This document shows positions 53,283 to 62,578 of a stretch of 64,000 bases of DNA, in pieces; the first letter of the stretch is position 1, and each line of letters begins with the position of its first letter. Source of the stretch: Verrucomicrobiota bacterium (GTDB lineage: Bacteria; Verrucomicrobiota; Verrucomicrobiia; Verrucomicrobiales; Verrucomicrobiaceae); NCBI GenBank assembly GCA_025360015.1, contig JANYCZ010000037.1, positions 62,001 through 126,000 on the forward strand, given 5' to 3'. A model generated the notes under the pieces. The model was not told the origin of the DNA. It made no database searches and worked only from the letters and a program-made list of their open reading frames with translations. A program made the translations under genes and the position numbers.

Positions 53283-53618
53283 ATGATCAAATTTGCTGTT
53301 AGAATTCATGGCGTGAACTTTCTCATTCAGGAGCCTGAGGACAAGAGGTCAAAGCTCATGGGGTTTTACGTCAACGCTTTGCTTGAGGCTGACTCAAGCG
53401 AGCAGGCCAAGATCGAGGCGGTTGAAATGGTGCGCACGTCACGGATTAAGACCACGGTGACCAATAGTCCGGCCGATCCTCCGCAAATGATCGTGGATGA
53501 GATCACTGAACTTGAAGACTGGCCCGAGGGGCGGTCACGGCCCCTGAGCGGTTTCGTTTTTTATGATGACCCCCAGGGAGGCTGGCGCAAAGAGCAAAGT
53601 ACTCCAATGTCCTCGTAG
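53283..53618 (+). CDS. small conserved-looking protein, unknown
   Basis: I take ATG 53283 (111 residues); a start at 53235 would overlap the previous gene. The product is compact and alpha/beta: IKFAVRIHGVNFLIQ, LMGFYVNALLEADSSEQAKI, then TELEDWPEGRSRPLSGFVFYDD. The layout (an opening strand, helix, then an acidic loop and a strand) recalls small proteins that fold with other subunits. No signal peptide is seen. I cannot name a family. Confidence 0.65.
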   Translation: MIKFAVRIHGVNFLIQEPEDKRSKLMGFYVNALLEADSSEQAKIEAVEMVRTSRIKTTVTNSPADPPQMIVDEITELEDWPEGRSRPLSGFVFYDDPQGGWRKEQSTPMSS

Positions 53619-53637
53619 GGCATTAGACAGAACGAAT

Positions 53638-54504
53638 TTAAACAGCGAGTTCCAAAGCTTCGACCCCTTCATACCGCGCGCATAGAGCTGCGATCTCTTC
53701 CTTCTCCATCACCATGAACGCGGTCGATAACGCATCTGACAACGCGGCGGTGGGGGCGAGGGCGTAGGTGCGGCGGTTCTTCAGTGGCACGGGCATGAAG
53801 AGGCGAGGATTCATGATGTGTGCGCCTTTGACGGCGAAGCCGGAGCCACTCACAGCGCGATTGAGCAGGGCCGTTCTTTTCTCGCCACCCCCGAGGGTGA
53901 TGGACCACGCCTCCTTGCCGCTCGGCGCACCGCTGGCCAGGATGGTGCTGTCTCCGGCATTGAGGACGAAGTTGGTGATCTTCATGTCCTGCAGCACGTC
54001 GGCGGCTTGATCGAGCGCGTAGCCTTTGCCCATCGCCCCGAGGTCAAAGATCATGCCGGTGGCGTGGACGGTGACGCGCAGGGTTTCCTCTTCGAGGTCA
54101 AAGCGCTGGCTGCCGATGATCTGCCTCGCCTGCTCCAGCACTTCTTTGCTCACCTGGCGTGGCTCGCCTTCAGAGGTGATGAACAAATCCATCAGCGGGC
54201 CGATGGTGATGTCGAAGGCTCCGTTGGTTTCCTGGTGCATGGCCTTGGCCAGCGAGAGGCAGTCCCACGCCGCCATGCCGACGAGGATGCTTTCATCCGC
54301 CTTGAGCTGGCCGAGGCGATAAATATCACTGGAGGCGCGGAAGCGGCTGAGGTCGTCTTCCAGCCGGGCGATTTCCTGAAACACCGCCTGCGCCGCCTGC
54401 GCAGCGTAGGTTTCGTCTGCGTCCGCGTGATTGATGATCACGTCGAAGGTGGTGGCCATCGCATGGCAGGTGAAGCGATGGTGCTGGGGGGAGGCTTCGC
54501 TCAC
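53638..54504 (-). CDS. apbE: FAD:protein FMN transferase (ApbE)
   Basis: The 288-residue protein has the ApbE sequence marks in order: AMATTFDV near residue 15, LEDDLSRF at about 48, FDITIGPLMDL at about 98, FDLGAMGKGYALD at about 153, NAGDSTILASG at about 182, AHIMNPR at about 229 and DALSTAFMVM at about 258. It attaches FMN to Thr residues of flavoproteins such as Na+-NQR or Rnf subunits, using FAD. No signal peptide or lipobox is present, unlike many family members, so it may act in the cytoplasm. The start overlaps the upstream stop (ATGA). Confidence 0.92.
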   Translation of the reverse strand: MSEASPQHHRFTCHAMATTFDVIINHADADETYAAQAAQAVFQEIARLEDDLSRFRASSDIYRLGQLKADESILVGMAAWDCLSLAKAMHQETNGAFDITIGPLMDLFITSEGEPRQVSKEVLEQARQIIGSQRFDLEEETLRVTVHATGMIFDLGAMGKGYALDQAADVLQDMKITNFVLNAGDSTILASGAPSGKEAWSITLGGGEKRTALLNRAVSGSGFAVKGAHIMNPRLFMPVPLKNRRTYALAPTAALSDALSTAFMVMEKEEIAALCARYEGVEALELAV

Positions 54505-56099
54505 GGGGCGGTGGCTTTTTGCTCAGTGCGCAGGGTGTGCCGGTCCCAGAGGGATTGCTCGATCCACATCTTGAGCATGACACCCGGGCGAAGGCCGAAG
54601 AGATCATGCGAGACGTAGCTGTTGCCGGCAAATTTGGACTCCAGCGCGGTCTGCATCTCGGGCTCGGCGATGATGACGCGTGCGTCGATGGTTTCAGGCA
54701 CGGTGGTCGTGTAATGCACGCTCTTGATGTCGCGCCAGTACCAGGGCAGCGGCCAGCCTGCGTCACGATTGATGACGAGCACATTGAAGGCACCATCTGG
54801 CGCGGTCTTCTGCAAGTCGCGCACCTGGGGCAGCAGCCGCATGAGATTGGGGGAGGTGTGCGAGTAAACATAGGGATTGCGCGAATCAGCGGCGTACAAA
54901 TGGATGGCGAGATTGGTCCGCGAGATGAGATAGTACAGGCCAAGGCCGAAGGTGATATTAAAAACAAGCCGGGAAAATCTTCCTTTCAACGAGTTGAAAA
55001 TGGCAGCCGCTCCCACGCCCGCGAGCAGCGTCAGCGCATGCTGCGCGCTGAGGATGGACCATGGCGTCTTGTAGGCCAGTAAGGAATAAATGAAGAACAG
55101 GGCCAGCGTGTAAACCGAGAGGAAGACTAGGAAGGCCTGCCGTGCGGGCTGTTTCGAATGGTTCCCCAGGAAGGCATACAGCATCCCCACGATGCCGAGG
55201 CCGCCGATCATCGCCTCGCTCCACACGAGGCCGTCTTTGCGCCAGAAGATGAGCGTGAGGTAGTAGTGCCAGGGCTTCTCATGGCCGCTGCCACTCGCGC
55301 GTTCAAAGTAGTTCAGATAGGTCAGGGCGCTGTCCTTCACGGCCTGCCAGTCCTTGAAGCCGCCGGAGTAAATCGTGACGGTGGTCACGCCTGCGGCGAG
55401 GACGACCCACAGCCATGGATGGGCCGCACGGCTCTTGTTGCCACCGGTGTCATAGCCGCTGCGGCGCGGGGCGAAGTCCCCAATCATGAGCTTGGTCACG
55501 GCAAAGCCGACGAGCCCGGCGACGACATTGATGGCGAACGTTTCCTTCGTGGCATGCTGCATGCCGATGGCAAATCCGGCCAGCACCAGCCACCAGCGCC
55601 CGCCCCCCTGGGAGTAGTGCCACAGCGCGGCGATGCTCAGCGTGATGAACAGCACCAGCGGCACCTCCATGATGAAGTAGCGCGAGTAGTACACCATCAT
55701 CGGCGAGATGCACATGAGCAGCATCGCCAGTCCGGTGCCGAGCCGCCCGAGCGCATTGCGCAGCAGCAAGGTGGAAAGCAGCAGCAGCAGGCTGCAGATC
55801 ACCGGCACAGTGCGGAGCTGGGCTTCAGTCCAGGTGGAGGAGTCGCCCCAGCCCGCGAACTTTGACCACACGCGTGTGATGTAGTGCAGCCCCGGGCCGT
55901 GGAAATCCTTCGGGTCGTACTGGAAGTGGCCGGTGGCCTGAAACTCGGCGGACTTCATCGCCAGGATCGCCTCATCCGTATGCATGGGGCGCTCACCCAG
56001 CGAGGGGAAACGGTAGTAGGCACCGACGACCAGTGAGATGACGGCAAAGATCATAAGGCCGATGACGCCGAGGGAGTTTTTTTTCTGCGGAGGGGGCAT
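54501..56099 (-). CDS. multi-pass membrane glycosyltransferase (TIGR03663 / Agl23-like)
   Basis: The 532-residue protein has about 10-12 membrane helices. Near the N-terminus is the GT39/PMT-like catalytic loop RPMHTDEAILAMKSAEF, with an acidic pair, followed by YDPKDFHGPGLHYI. The order matches the TIGR03663 group (flippase-activity-associated Agl23 type). It should transfer a sugar from a lipid carrier on the outer face of the inner membrane. The last 110 residues are periplasmic (VLVINRDAGWPLPWYW). The stop overlaps apbE by four bases, and a small unknown gene lies 114 bp upstream. Confidence 0.85.
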   Translation of the reverse strand: MPPPQKKNSLGVIGLMIFAVISLVVGAYYRFPSLGERPMHTDEAILAMKSAEFQATGHFQYDPKDFHGPGLHYITRVWSKFAGWGDSSTWTEAQLRTVPVICSLLLLLSTLLLRNALGRLGTGLAMLLMCISPMMVYYSRYFIMEVPLVLFITLSIAALWHYSQGGGRWWLVLAGFAIGMQHATKETFAINVVAGLVGFAVTKLMIGDFAPRRSGYDTGGNKSRAAHPWLWVVLAAGVTTVTIYSGGFKDWQAVKDSALTYLNYFERASGSGHEKPWHYYLTLIFWRKDGLVWSEAMIGGLGIVGMLYAFLGNHSKQPARQAFLVFLSVYTLALFFIYSLLAYKTPWSILSAQHALTLLAGVGAAAIFNSLKGRFSRLVFNITFGLGLYYLISRTNLAIHLYAADSRNPYVYSHTSPNLMRLLPQVRDLQKTAPDGAFNVLVINRDAGWPLPWYWRDIKSVHYTTTVPETIDARVIIAEPEMQTALESKFAGNSYVSHDLFGLRPGVMLKMWIEQSLWDRHTLRTEQKATAP

Positions 56100-56213
56100 G
56101 AGGGATGACGAAGGTCGAAGGCGGAATGACGAATGGCAGGGGGAAGCCGCCGCAGGTGAGCTTACTCCTCCTCGCTGGAAACGAAAGCGGGGAGGACACC
56201 CGGAGAGGCAGGA

Positions 56214-56711
56214 TTACATGAGTTCGCGGCGTTCGACCTCAAGGCTTTGCTGGCGGTTGCGGCGCAGGTGGAAGCGCTCGCGGGTGGGGGGGAGAGTTTC
56301 GCTGCCGCCATGCTCGATGAGCACGGTGACACTTTGCGGATGCACACTCATTTCGAGAAAACGCAGTATTGGTGTGCCACGTGTCCGGAAGAAGCAGTGC
56401 AGGGGGACGTGCGGGTGCGCGGCATTCCACAGCCAGCGCGCCGGGGCGAAGCGCTCCTCGTCCATCAGGGCGCAGAGGATTTCACGCATCACCACTTCAC
56501 CATGCCGGCGCGCCCACTTCCAGGCCTCACGGCGGTTCATGAGTTCATTGAACTTGGCCACCAGCGGGTTCGCATGCGCCTGCTCCATTTCCTGGATGAG
56601 TTCTCCGGTATGCACCGCCATGGCGGTGCGGAACTCCTCTCGGGTGATGTGGCCGCTGTCCAGCCAGCGAAAGAGCTGCTGCGGCGTGGGGACTGGATCA
56701 GTGGGAAGCAT
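56214..56711 (-). CDS. conserved-looking helical protein, unknown
   Basis: ATG 56711 gives 165 residues (MLPTDPVPTPQQLFRWLDSG). The first 90 are helical (REEFRTAMAVHTGELIQEM, FNELMNRREAWKWARRHGE); the second half is beta-like (VPLHCFFRTRGTPILRFLEM, SVTVLIEHGG) and ends in an Arg/Glu-rich helix. It lies 61 bp after the spermidine-synthase-like gene and 114 bp before the glycosyltransferase, so it may be cotranscribed. No signal peptide, no recognised family. Confidence 0.7.
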   Translation of the reverse strand: MLPTDPVPTPQQLFRWLDSGHITREEFRTAMAVHTGELIQEMEQAHANPLVAKFNELMNRREAWKWARRHGEVVMREILCALMDEERFAPARWLWNAAHPHVPLHCFFRTRGTPILRFLEMSVHPQSVTVLIEHGGSETLPPTRERFHLRRNRQQSLEVERRELM

Positions 56712-56772
56712 GGCGTCTCGCGAAGTTTGGCGCGTTCGCGGGCGTTCGCAATTCACTCTTGGCCACGGAGAC

Positions 56773-59205
56773 CTATTCCTTGACCTTGACCTTGACGTTT
56801 TGTGGGATGTCCAGAATGCGCAGCAGATTGTGATAGCGGTCCGTCCACAGGCGGTCGTCATGCTTCAGTTCGATCTCGCTGCCCAGCAGTTCCGACGGCG
56901 TGGCTTTGAGGAAGGCTTCGTTGCGCGTCACCAGGATGTAGTCCGTCGAATCATGGTCGCCATCGGCCTCGGTGGCGGTGCGTGTCGTTTTGAATCCGGT
57001 GGCCGCCGCGATCTTTTCGATCACCGGTGCCAGCACCAGATAGCTGTTGGTGATGTGCACGGCGATGATGCCGTCCGGCTTCATGTGGCGGTCATAGATG
57101 GCAAAGGCCTCCTTGGTCAGCAGGTGCACTGGCACGGAGTCACCGCTGAAGGCATCCAGCAGCAGTACGTCAAACTGCTGCGACTTCTCGCGCTCCAGCG
57201 CCAGCCGCGCATCGGACACGACGATCTCCACCTTCGCCCCACGCTTTTTGGCGTCATCGAGGTAGGTGAAGTACTTCTCCGCAATGCGCACCACGTCAGG
57301 ATTGATGTCATAGAAGCGGAAGGTCTGGCCGCTCTTGGCGTAGCAGGACACCGTACCCGCGCCCATGCCCACCACGCCGACGTGTGCGTCCGCCCGGTCC
57401 TTGAGGCTGTCCAGCGCCTTGCCAATGCCCGTGTGGTGGCCGTAGTAAGTCGTGGGCTCCTGCCGCAATGACTCGCCCAGATTCTGCATGCCGTGGATGA
57501 TGCCGCCATTGCTGAGCTGGCGGTACTTCATGGCGAGTCCGCTGTCGTAGTCTTCGGTGACGGAGAGCATGCCGTAGAAATTGCGCACGCGTTCCAGCTT
57601 CACCTCATGCTTGAAGCCGAAGTCGCCCATGGCCAGCAGGATCAAGGTGAACGCCATGCCCAGCATGGTGATGGAAACCATCGCCGGACGCATGAAGCCG
57701 CGCCGGATGATGCGGAAGGCCAGCACCGCCAGACAGAGGCCAATGGCCCCCAGCACGCCGTAGATCACCACAGGCGGCGGCATGTGCTCCATCTTGAGCT
57801 GCTTCTGCAGTTCCTCCTGCGTGAGCAGGCCGTGTTGGATCACCGCCCAGGCCACCCAGCAGGTCGCGCCGGTGATAAGTATGGCCAGCAGCCACTCCCA
57901 ACCGCGTTTCACCTTCAGCACGGAGCGCAGCAAAATGCAGCACGCCAGGGCGGCCACCACGATGAGGCTGATCGGCCACTCCGCAAAGGTGGTGAACACA
58001 TGCGGAGCGCCCAGGCTAACGAACAGCCCTCCCAGCGCGCCGCCAAAGGACATGAGCAGATAAAACTCCGTGAGCCGCCGGGGGGCGGGCTTCAGCCGCG
58101 TCAGCTCCCCGTGGCACAGCATGCAGGCGATGAACATGGCGCTGAAGGACCAGCCCAGCTCCCAGATGAAATTGGGGCTCAGGTCGATGCTGGCCAGGTT
58201 GAACTCATGGCCGGTCAGCCACGTCAGCTTGTTCAGCAGCGGCTGCACGTTATTATGCATCATCAGTTCAAATTTCGTCCAGAAAGGCTGCTTCTGCAGA
58301 CGGCTCTCCGTGCAGGTGATGAACAAAACGGGCACCGCCAGCAGCGCCCACAGCGCGCAGATGCGTGCATACCAGCGCTCATGCTCAAAGCAGATGATGA
58401 AGGTCAGCAGGTACAGGCTCAGCGGCACCACCCACAGAAAGGGGATCACCGCCACGTCCTGGCACACGTGATTCGTCGCGGAAAGCAGCACGCAGCTTGC
58501 CAGCGCAGGCAGCAGCACCCATTGGAGCCTTTTCAGCCAGCCGGGGTTGTCAGCCGCAGTGTCGATCACTTCGACGGGTTTCGCTTCAGCTTCGATGGCG
58601 TGATGGCGGTCCATCCACACACCGGCCAGCGAGAGCACGACGAAAGCGCCAAAGCCCACCGCCCACAGCGTCGTCTGCTCCACCACGTCCCAGTGCACCT
58701 CAAAGAACAACGGGTAGCTCAGCAGTGCCAACAGCGAGCCAATGTTGGAAAGCGCATACAGCCGCCACGGATTCGCACCCCCCGTGGTGCGCGTGAACCA
58801 CACCTGCACCAGAGGACTGGTGCTGGAGAGCACAAAGTACGGCAGCCCCACGCTGACAAACAGCAGCAGCAGAATGCGCAGCGCGGGATCTTCCGAGCCC
58901 GTCGGCTTCCACATCTCACTCGGGGCGATTGGCAGCATGGCGATCGCCGCGCCGAGCAGCAGACCGTGCACGATGCCCTGCCAGCGCCGTGGCAGCAGCG
59001 TCAGCGTGTGCGCATACGCATACCCCGCAAACAGCACCACCTGGAAAAACAGCATGCACGTCGTCCACACTCCCGGGCTGCCGCCAAACCATGGGAGGAT
59101 GAATTTGCTGATGATCGGCTGCACTTGAAACAGCAGGAAGGCGCTCAGCAGGCTCAGTGCCGCGAGGATGAGACCGGGGACGGCACGGGAAGGGGAGGCG
59201 GGCAT
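56773..59205 (-). CDS. membrane protein fused to a spermidine-synthase-like domain
   Basis: ATG 59205 (810 residues) is followed directly by a membrane segment (AVPGLILAALSLLSAFLLFQV). About 14 membrane helices span residues 10-520. The C-terminal ~230 residues are a Rossmann methyltransferase/spermidine-synthase fold: GVVGMGAGTVSCYA at about 605, FYDINPDVV, VVSDARLALE, and LLDAFSGDSVPVHLLTKEAF, with the DAFSGDSVP signature. Such fused transporter/synthase-like proteins occur in many bacteria, and their product is not established. They may make or move polyamine-like compounds. The gene starts a minus-strand group ending in apbE. Confidence 0.87.
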   Translation of the reverse strand: MPASPSRAVPGLILAALSLLSAFLLFQVQPIISKFILPWFGGSPGVWTTCMLFFQVVLFAGYAYAHTLTLLPRRWQGIVHGLLLGAAIAMLPIAPSEMWKPTGSEDPALRILLLLFVSVGLPYFVLSSTSPLVQVWFTRTTGGANPWRLYALSNIGSLLALLSYPLFFEVHWDVVEQTTLWAVGFGAFVVLSLAGVWMDRHHAIEAEAKPVEVIDTAADNPGWLKRLQWVLLPALASCVLLSATNHVCQDVAVIPFLWVVPLSLYLLTFIICFEHERWYARICALWALLAVPVLFITCTESRLQKQPFWTKFELMMHNNVQPLLNKLTWLTGHEFNLASIDLSPNFIWELGWSFSAMFIACMLCHGELTRLKPAPRRLTEFYLLMSFGGALGGLFVSLGAPHVFTTFAEWPISLIVVAALACCILLRSVLKVKRGWEWLLAILITGATCWVAWAVIQHGLLTQEELQKQLKMEHMPPPVVIYGVLGAIGLCLAVLAFRIIRRGFMRPAMVSITMLGMAFTLILLAMGDFGFKHEVKLERVRNFYGMLSVTEDYDSGLAMKYRQLSNGGIIHGMQNLGESLRQEPTTYYGHHTGIGKALDSLKDRADAHVGVVGMGAGTVSCYAKSGQTFRFYDINPDVVRIAEKYFTYLDDAKKRGAKVEIVVSDARLALEREKSQQFDVLLLDAFSGDSVPVHLLTKEAFAIYDRHMKPDGIIAVHITNSYLVLAPVIEKIAAATGFKTTRTATEADGDHDSTDYILVTRNEAFLKATPSELLGSEIELKHDDRLWTDRYHNLLRILDIPQNVKVKVKE

Positions 59206-59312
59206 GGTGGAAAGTGGCTGACGCTGGCACATCACTCCCTTTGTGGGAAGATAAAAGTAAGGACATTGTGCACAGCCACTGGCAATCCCCGTCCGCCGCG
59301 ACATCATGCCGC

Positions 59313-60293
59313 ATGCCGCCGCCGCCCCGCCGTCCCTTCCACCCACGCCCCGCACCACCGCGTGAACCGGGCAGTCGCGAACAAGATGAGCGCCAGCAAG
59401 GCGGTCGCGAGCAGGGCAGTCGCTCGCAGGGCAGTCACTCGCAGGGCAGTCGCTCGCAGGGGAATAGTGCGCAAAACAATCGTCCGCAGGGCAACCGTGC
59501 CCAACGCAAACGCGAGAAGGAAAATCGTGCGCAGGGCAGTCCCGAACACGGCACCTCGTGGGAAAAATCCGCCGACTGGTACGACGGCATCATCGGCGAG
59601 CGCGGCTCCGAATTGTATCAAGCCGTGGTCATTCCCGGCGCTCTCGGTCTGCTTGCACCCAAGCGTGGTGAACGCGTGCTCGACCTCGGCTGCGGCCAAG
59701 GCGTCTTTTCTCGCGCACTCGCCCAGGAAGGATGCCAGGTGACCGGTGTGGATGCCGCCCCCACCTTGATCCAAAAAGCCCGTACCTACCCCGTGAAGCC
59801 CCCGGTGCGCTACCTTGCCCGCGACGCTGCGCAGATCGAAGACCTCGGCGAATTCGACGCCGCCTCCGCCATCCTCTGCGTGCAAAACATGGAGCACCTG
59901 GATGTCGTCAGCGCTGCCGCCGCTAAAGCCCTCAAGTCCGGCGGCCGCATGCTCTGGGTGGTCAATCATCCCGCCTTCCGCATTCCGCGTCAGACGAGCT
60001 GGGGAAACGATGCCGCGACCAAGATCCAGTACCGCCGCACGGATGCCTACAGCAGCACGCTAAGCATCCCGATCATCATGCACCCCGGCAAGGCGGACAG
60101 CGAGATCACCACCTCCTTTCACCGCAGCCTGCAAACCCTCACCGCCACCGGCTTCAGCGCCGGCCTGCGCCTCGCAGGCATTGAAGAATGGTACTCCCAC
60201 AAAGAGAGCCAGCCCGGCCCGCGCGCCGCCGCCGAGAATCGCGCGCGGAAGGAGTTTCCGCTGTTTCTAGCGCTGCTGTGGGAGAAGCGGTGA
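59313..60293 (+). CDS. class I SAM-dependent methyltransferase with repeat-built N-terminus
   Basis: From ATG 59313 the protein has 326 residues. The first ~80 are low complexity, Arg/Gln/Gly/Ser-rich (for example REQGSRSQGSHSQGSRSQG), coded by a 15-bp tandem repeat, and likely disordered and basic. The methyltransferase domain runs from about 82 to 325, with the SAM motif I LDLGCGQG at 123-130, QVTGVDAAP (motif II Asp) and NMEHLDVV, similar to UbiE/COQ5-like enzymes. Substrate unknown. It is divergent from the spermidine-synthase-like gene, with 107 bp between starts. Confidence 0.85.
   Translation: MPPPPRRPFHPRPAPPREPGSREQDERQQGGREQGSRSQGSHSQGSRSQGNSAQNNRPQGNRAQRKREKENRAQGSPEHGTSWEKSADWYDGIIGERGSELYQAVVIPGALGLLAPKRGERVLDLGCGQGVFSRALAQEGCQVTGVDAAPTLIQKARTYPVKPPVRYLARDAAQIEDLGEFDAASAILCVQNMEHLDVVSAAAAKALKSGGRMLWVVNHPAFRIPRQTSWGNDAATKIQYRRTDAYSSTLSIPIIMHPGKADSEITTSFHRSLQTLTATGFSAGLRLAGIEEWYSHKESQPGPRAAAENRARKEFPLFLALLWEKR
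59406..59465 (+). repeat. 15-bp tandem repeat in the methyltransferase gene
   Basis: Four imperfect units around the pattern CGCTCGCAGGGCAGT follow each other in frame, coding repeated S-Q-G-S/N-R/H residues. Decayed units continue to about 59540. Unit number may vary between strains. Confidence 0.75.
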
Positions 60294-60302
60294 GAGTGGG
60301 GA

Positions 60303-60782
60303 TTACCTATTGACTGGATCCTCTGATTGAGGTTTTGACTTTGTCGGAGAACCCGGCGGTGGCCTTATTCCACCATGAATCCAGTTGCGGTCATCCATTC
60401 GCGGAACAAGCCAGTTGGTGATGAAAATGAGGGCCGCCATCCAGGCAAGGTTAAGCATGGCGTAGATAATGTCTTTGAGACGATCAAGAGCTACTTCGGC
60501 CCTATCCAGGTCGTGCCGAAGGCTCGCATTGCTTTCAGCATAGGACTGAATATTGGGGCTTCTCTCGGATGCTTTCAGCGTGGCGGTTAACGGCAGTGAA
60601 AGTTGAAGGAAGAACAGGTAAGCTCCCAACGGGATCAAGATCCGGATGTACTTAGGAATGGCTGGTTTCCCTCGGCGCACTGACCAGCTTGACCAAGCAG
60701 AAAGTACGAAAAAGCTGATCACGCAGCCCAAATTCATCCACAGGGTATGAATGATAAAGCTAACTGTAGAGATAATAATCAT
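60303..60782 (-). CDS. small membrane protein, unknown
   Basis: From ATG 60782 the product has 159 residues with two membrane segments close together (IIHTLWMNLGCVISFFVLSA, IRILIPLGAYLFFLQLSLPL), a helical charged part (NASLRHDLDRAEVALDRLKD) and a third membrane segment (MLNLAWMAALIFITNWLV). Composition is less GC-biased than the neighbours. No family is recognised. It converges with the methyltransferase gene, ending 10 bp from it. Confidence 0.65.
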   Translation of the reverse strand: MIIISTVSFIIHTLWMNLGCVISFFVLSAWSSWSVRRGKPAIPKYIRILIPLGAYLFFLQLSLPLTATLKASERSPNIQSYAESNASLRHDLDRAEVALDRLKDIIYAMLNLAWMAALIFITNWLVPRMDDRNWIHGGIRPPPGSPTKSKPQSEDPVNR

Positions 60783-60868
60783 GGTGGAATCAGAGGATTG
60801 TGAACAGCATTCTGAATGCTTGTCAGCACTTTTCTGAAGCACTGAAATTGTGGTGCGGACAGACTGCG

Positions 60869-61969
60869 TTACACCAGCCGCACATACCTTCTTCCTGGCA
60901 ACGCGCGTATCAGCCGCTTCATCTCCAGCCGCATCAGGGTCGAGGATACTGTGGACGCGGTGAGCCCTGAATTAGTCGTGATGTCGTTGATGTGCGCTTC
61001 GTCGGTGCTGATGGCGTTGTAGAGGATTTCTTCCTCCAGCGTGAGCGTGACGGAGGGGCGGGATTCTTCGACGTGCGGCGCTTTGGGAGCGGTGGGGAAG
61101 AGGGTCATCAAATCATCGAGCACATCGGCTCCATCCATGATGAGCTTGGCTCCCTGCTGAATGAGGCGGTTGCAACCGGCGGAGGTCGGTTTGTCGATGG
61201 GGCCGGGCACGGCATACACGGTGCGGCCCTGCTCGGTGGCCTGCTGCGCGGTGATGAGGGAGCCGCTGCGCAGCGGGGCCTCGACGACGATCAAGCCGCA
61301 GCACCAGCCCGCGACGATGCGGTTGCGATAGGGAAAGGTTTGTTTGTCAGCGGGGCGATCAACGGGATACTCGCTGACCACCGCGCCGTTTTGCGCGATG
61401 CGTTCGGCCAAAGCCATGTTTTCCGGCGGGTAGAGTTTGCCCATGCCGGAGCCGATGACAGCGACGGTGCGGCCTTTGGCGGCGAGAGCCGCCTCATGAG
61501 CTGCGGTGTCGATGCCACGGGCCAGACCGCTCACCACTGTGTAGCCCGCATACGCGATCTGAAAGCTGAGCTTCTTCGTAGTGCTGAGACCGTAGTTCGT
61601 GGCATGGCGGCTGCCGACGACGCCGAGGGCGTTGTGATCACGCTTGGTGAGTTCTCCCCAGACTGTGAGGACGAGGGGCGGGTTGTAAATTTCGCGCAGC
61701 AGCGGCGGGTACAGTTCGTCCTCCTGCGTGAGCAGGGTCAGGTCGCGCTCCTTGACCTTCTTGAGTTCACCTTCGAGATCCACTTGTGCTTCCCATCCGG
61801 CAATGTTCTCTGCCTGCGCGAGGCCAAATCCTTCAATTTGCAGAATGTCGCTGCTTTTGGCGGCGAGGATGCGCTCAGGACTGCCGAAGTGCTGCAGCAG
61901 TTTGCGTACGCGTACGGGGCCGACCTGCGGGAGCAGGTTCAACGCCAGCCAGGCTTCGGTGCGGGTCAT
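60869..61969 (-). CDS. dprA: DprA/Smf DNA-processing protein
   Basis: The 366-residue protein has an N-terminal HhH-like part (LLPQVGPVRVRKLLQHFGS), the Rossmann-like DprA domain with GVVGSRHATNYG, VVSGLARGIDTAAHEAAL, VIGSGMGKLYPPEN and FPYRNRIVAGW, and a C-terminal winged helix (about 305-366, AISTDEAHINDITTNSGLTA). It is the full family length. DprA loads RecA on incoming single-stranded DNA, so it suggests natural competence. The gene starts 16 bp after the coiled-coil gene upstream. Confidence 0.95.
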   Translation of the reverse strand: MTRTEAWLALNLLPQVGPVRVRKLLQHFGSPERILAAKSSDILQIEGFGLAQAENIAGWEAQVDLEGELKKVKERDLTLLTQEDELYPPLLREIYNPPLVLTVWGELTKRDHNALGVVGSRHATNYGLSTTKKLSFQIAYAGYTVVSGLARGIDTAAHEAALAAKGRTVAVIGSGMGKLYPPENMALAERIAQNGAVVSEYPVDRPADKQTFPYRNRIVAGWCCGLIVVEAPLRSGSLITAQQATEQGRTVYAVPGPIDKPTSAGCNRLIQQGAKLIMDGADVLDDLMTLFPTAPKAPHVEESRPSVTLTLEEEILYNAISTDEAHINDITTNSGLTASTVSSTLMRLEMKRLIRALPGRRYVRLV

Positions 61970-61985
61970 TGAGGCACGCTGGAGC

Positions 61986-62498
61986 TCAGGCGATGGAGGC
62001 GGTGGCTTCGCCGTTTTTCGCGGCAGCGGCGGCGGATTCGGGCAGCGCGACGTTCGTTTGCGAAGAGCCGGAGCCGATCAATTTGCGGAAGATTTTCTGG
62101 GGGAAGGACTGGCCCTTTTCCTCATTTTCGAGCTGGCCGAGAGCGGTGGATTTGGCCATCTCCCAGGCCGGGGCAAAGCCGGGGGCGCTGATGACCATCT
62201 GCTTCTCGGCGCGGGCCAGGATTTCCAGCTCGCGCTGCATCTTGTTGTCGGGGCGCTCGTTGAGGCGGGCGATCTGCATGCGCAGGTTCTCGTTTTCCTG
62301 CTTCAGGGCGGTGCGCTCTTTGCTGAGGTCCTGGCTTTGCTTGGAGTCGAGGTCCAGCTTGTCGCTGAGCATGCCTTTGTAGCGCTTGAGTTCGCGCTTA
62401 GTCTTCCAGTGGCCCCAGAGGGACTGAACGAGGAAAATGCCGCAGAGCACGATGCCGTAGATGAAAGTATTCTGGGGAGCGAGGAGGTCTTTAAACAT
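61986..62498 (-). CDS. membrane-anchored coiled-coil protein next to dprA
   Basis: The 170-residue product has a short start, one membrane helix (about 13-31, FIYGIVLCGIFLVQSLWG), a long coiled coil (about 35-95, ERTALKQENENLRMQIARLN) and an Ala/Ser-rich tail. The unusual segment EMAKSTALGQLENEEKG follows. It shares its transcript with dprA. The family is unknown to me. Confidence 0.75.
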   Translation of the reverse strand: MFKDLLAPQNTFIYGIVLCGIFLVQSLWGHWKTKRELKRYKGMLSDKLDLDSKQSQDLSKERTALKQENENLRMQIARLNERPDNKMQRELEILARAEKQMVISAPGFAPAWEMAKSTALGQLENEEKGQSFPQKIFRKLIGSGSSQTNVALPESAAAAAKNGEATASIA

Positions 62499-62578
62499 GA
62501 TTGGTGAAAACTAATCGCATGGGTCGGAGTGTGCAACTGGGCAAAAGTTGTGGTGGTGGACTGAAAACGTGAGTGTGC

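Noticed and set aside
57493-59742. 749-codon open frame on the plus strand
   Set aside because: It is the shadow of the spermidine-synthase-like membrane protein, rich in Gln/His/Arg as expected for the reverse of hydrophobic codons.
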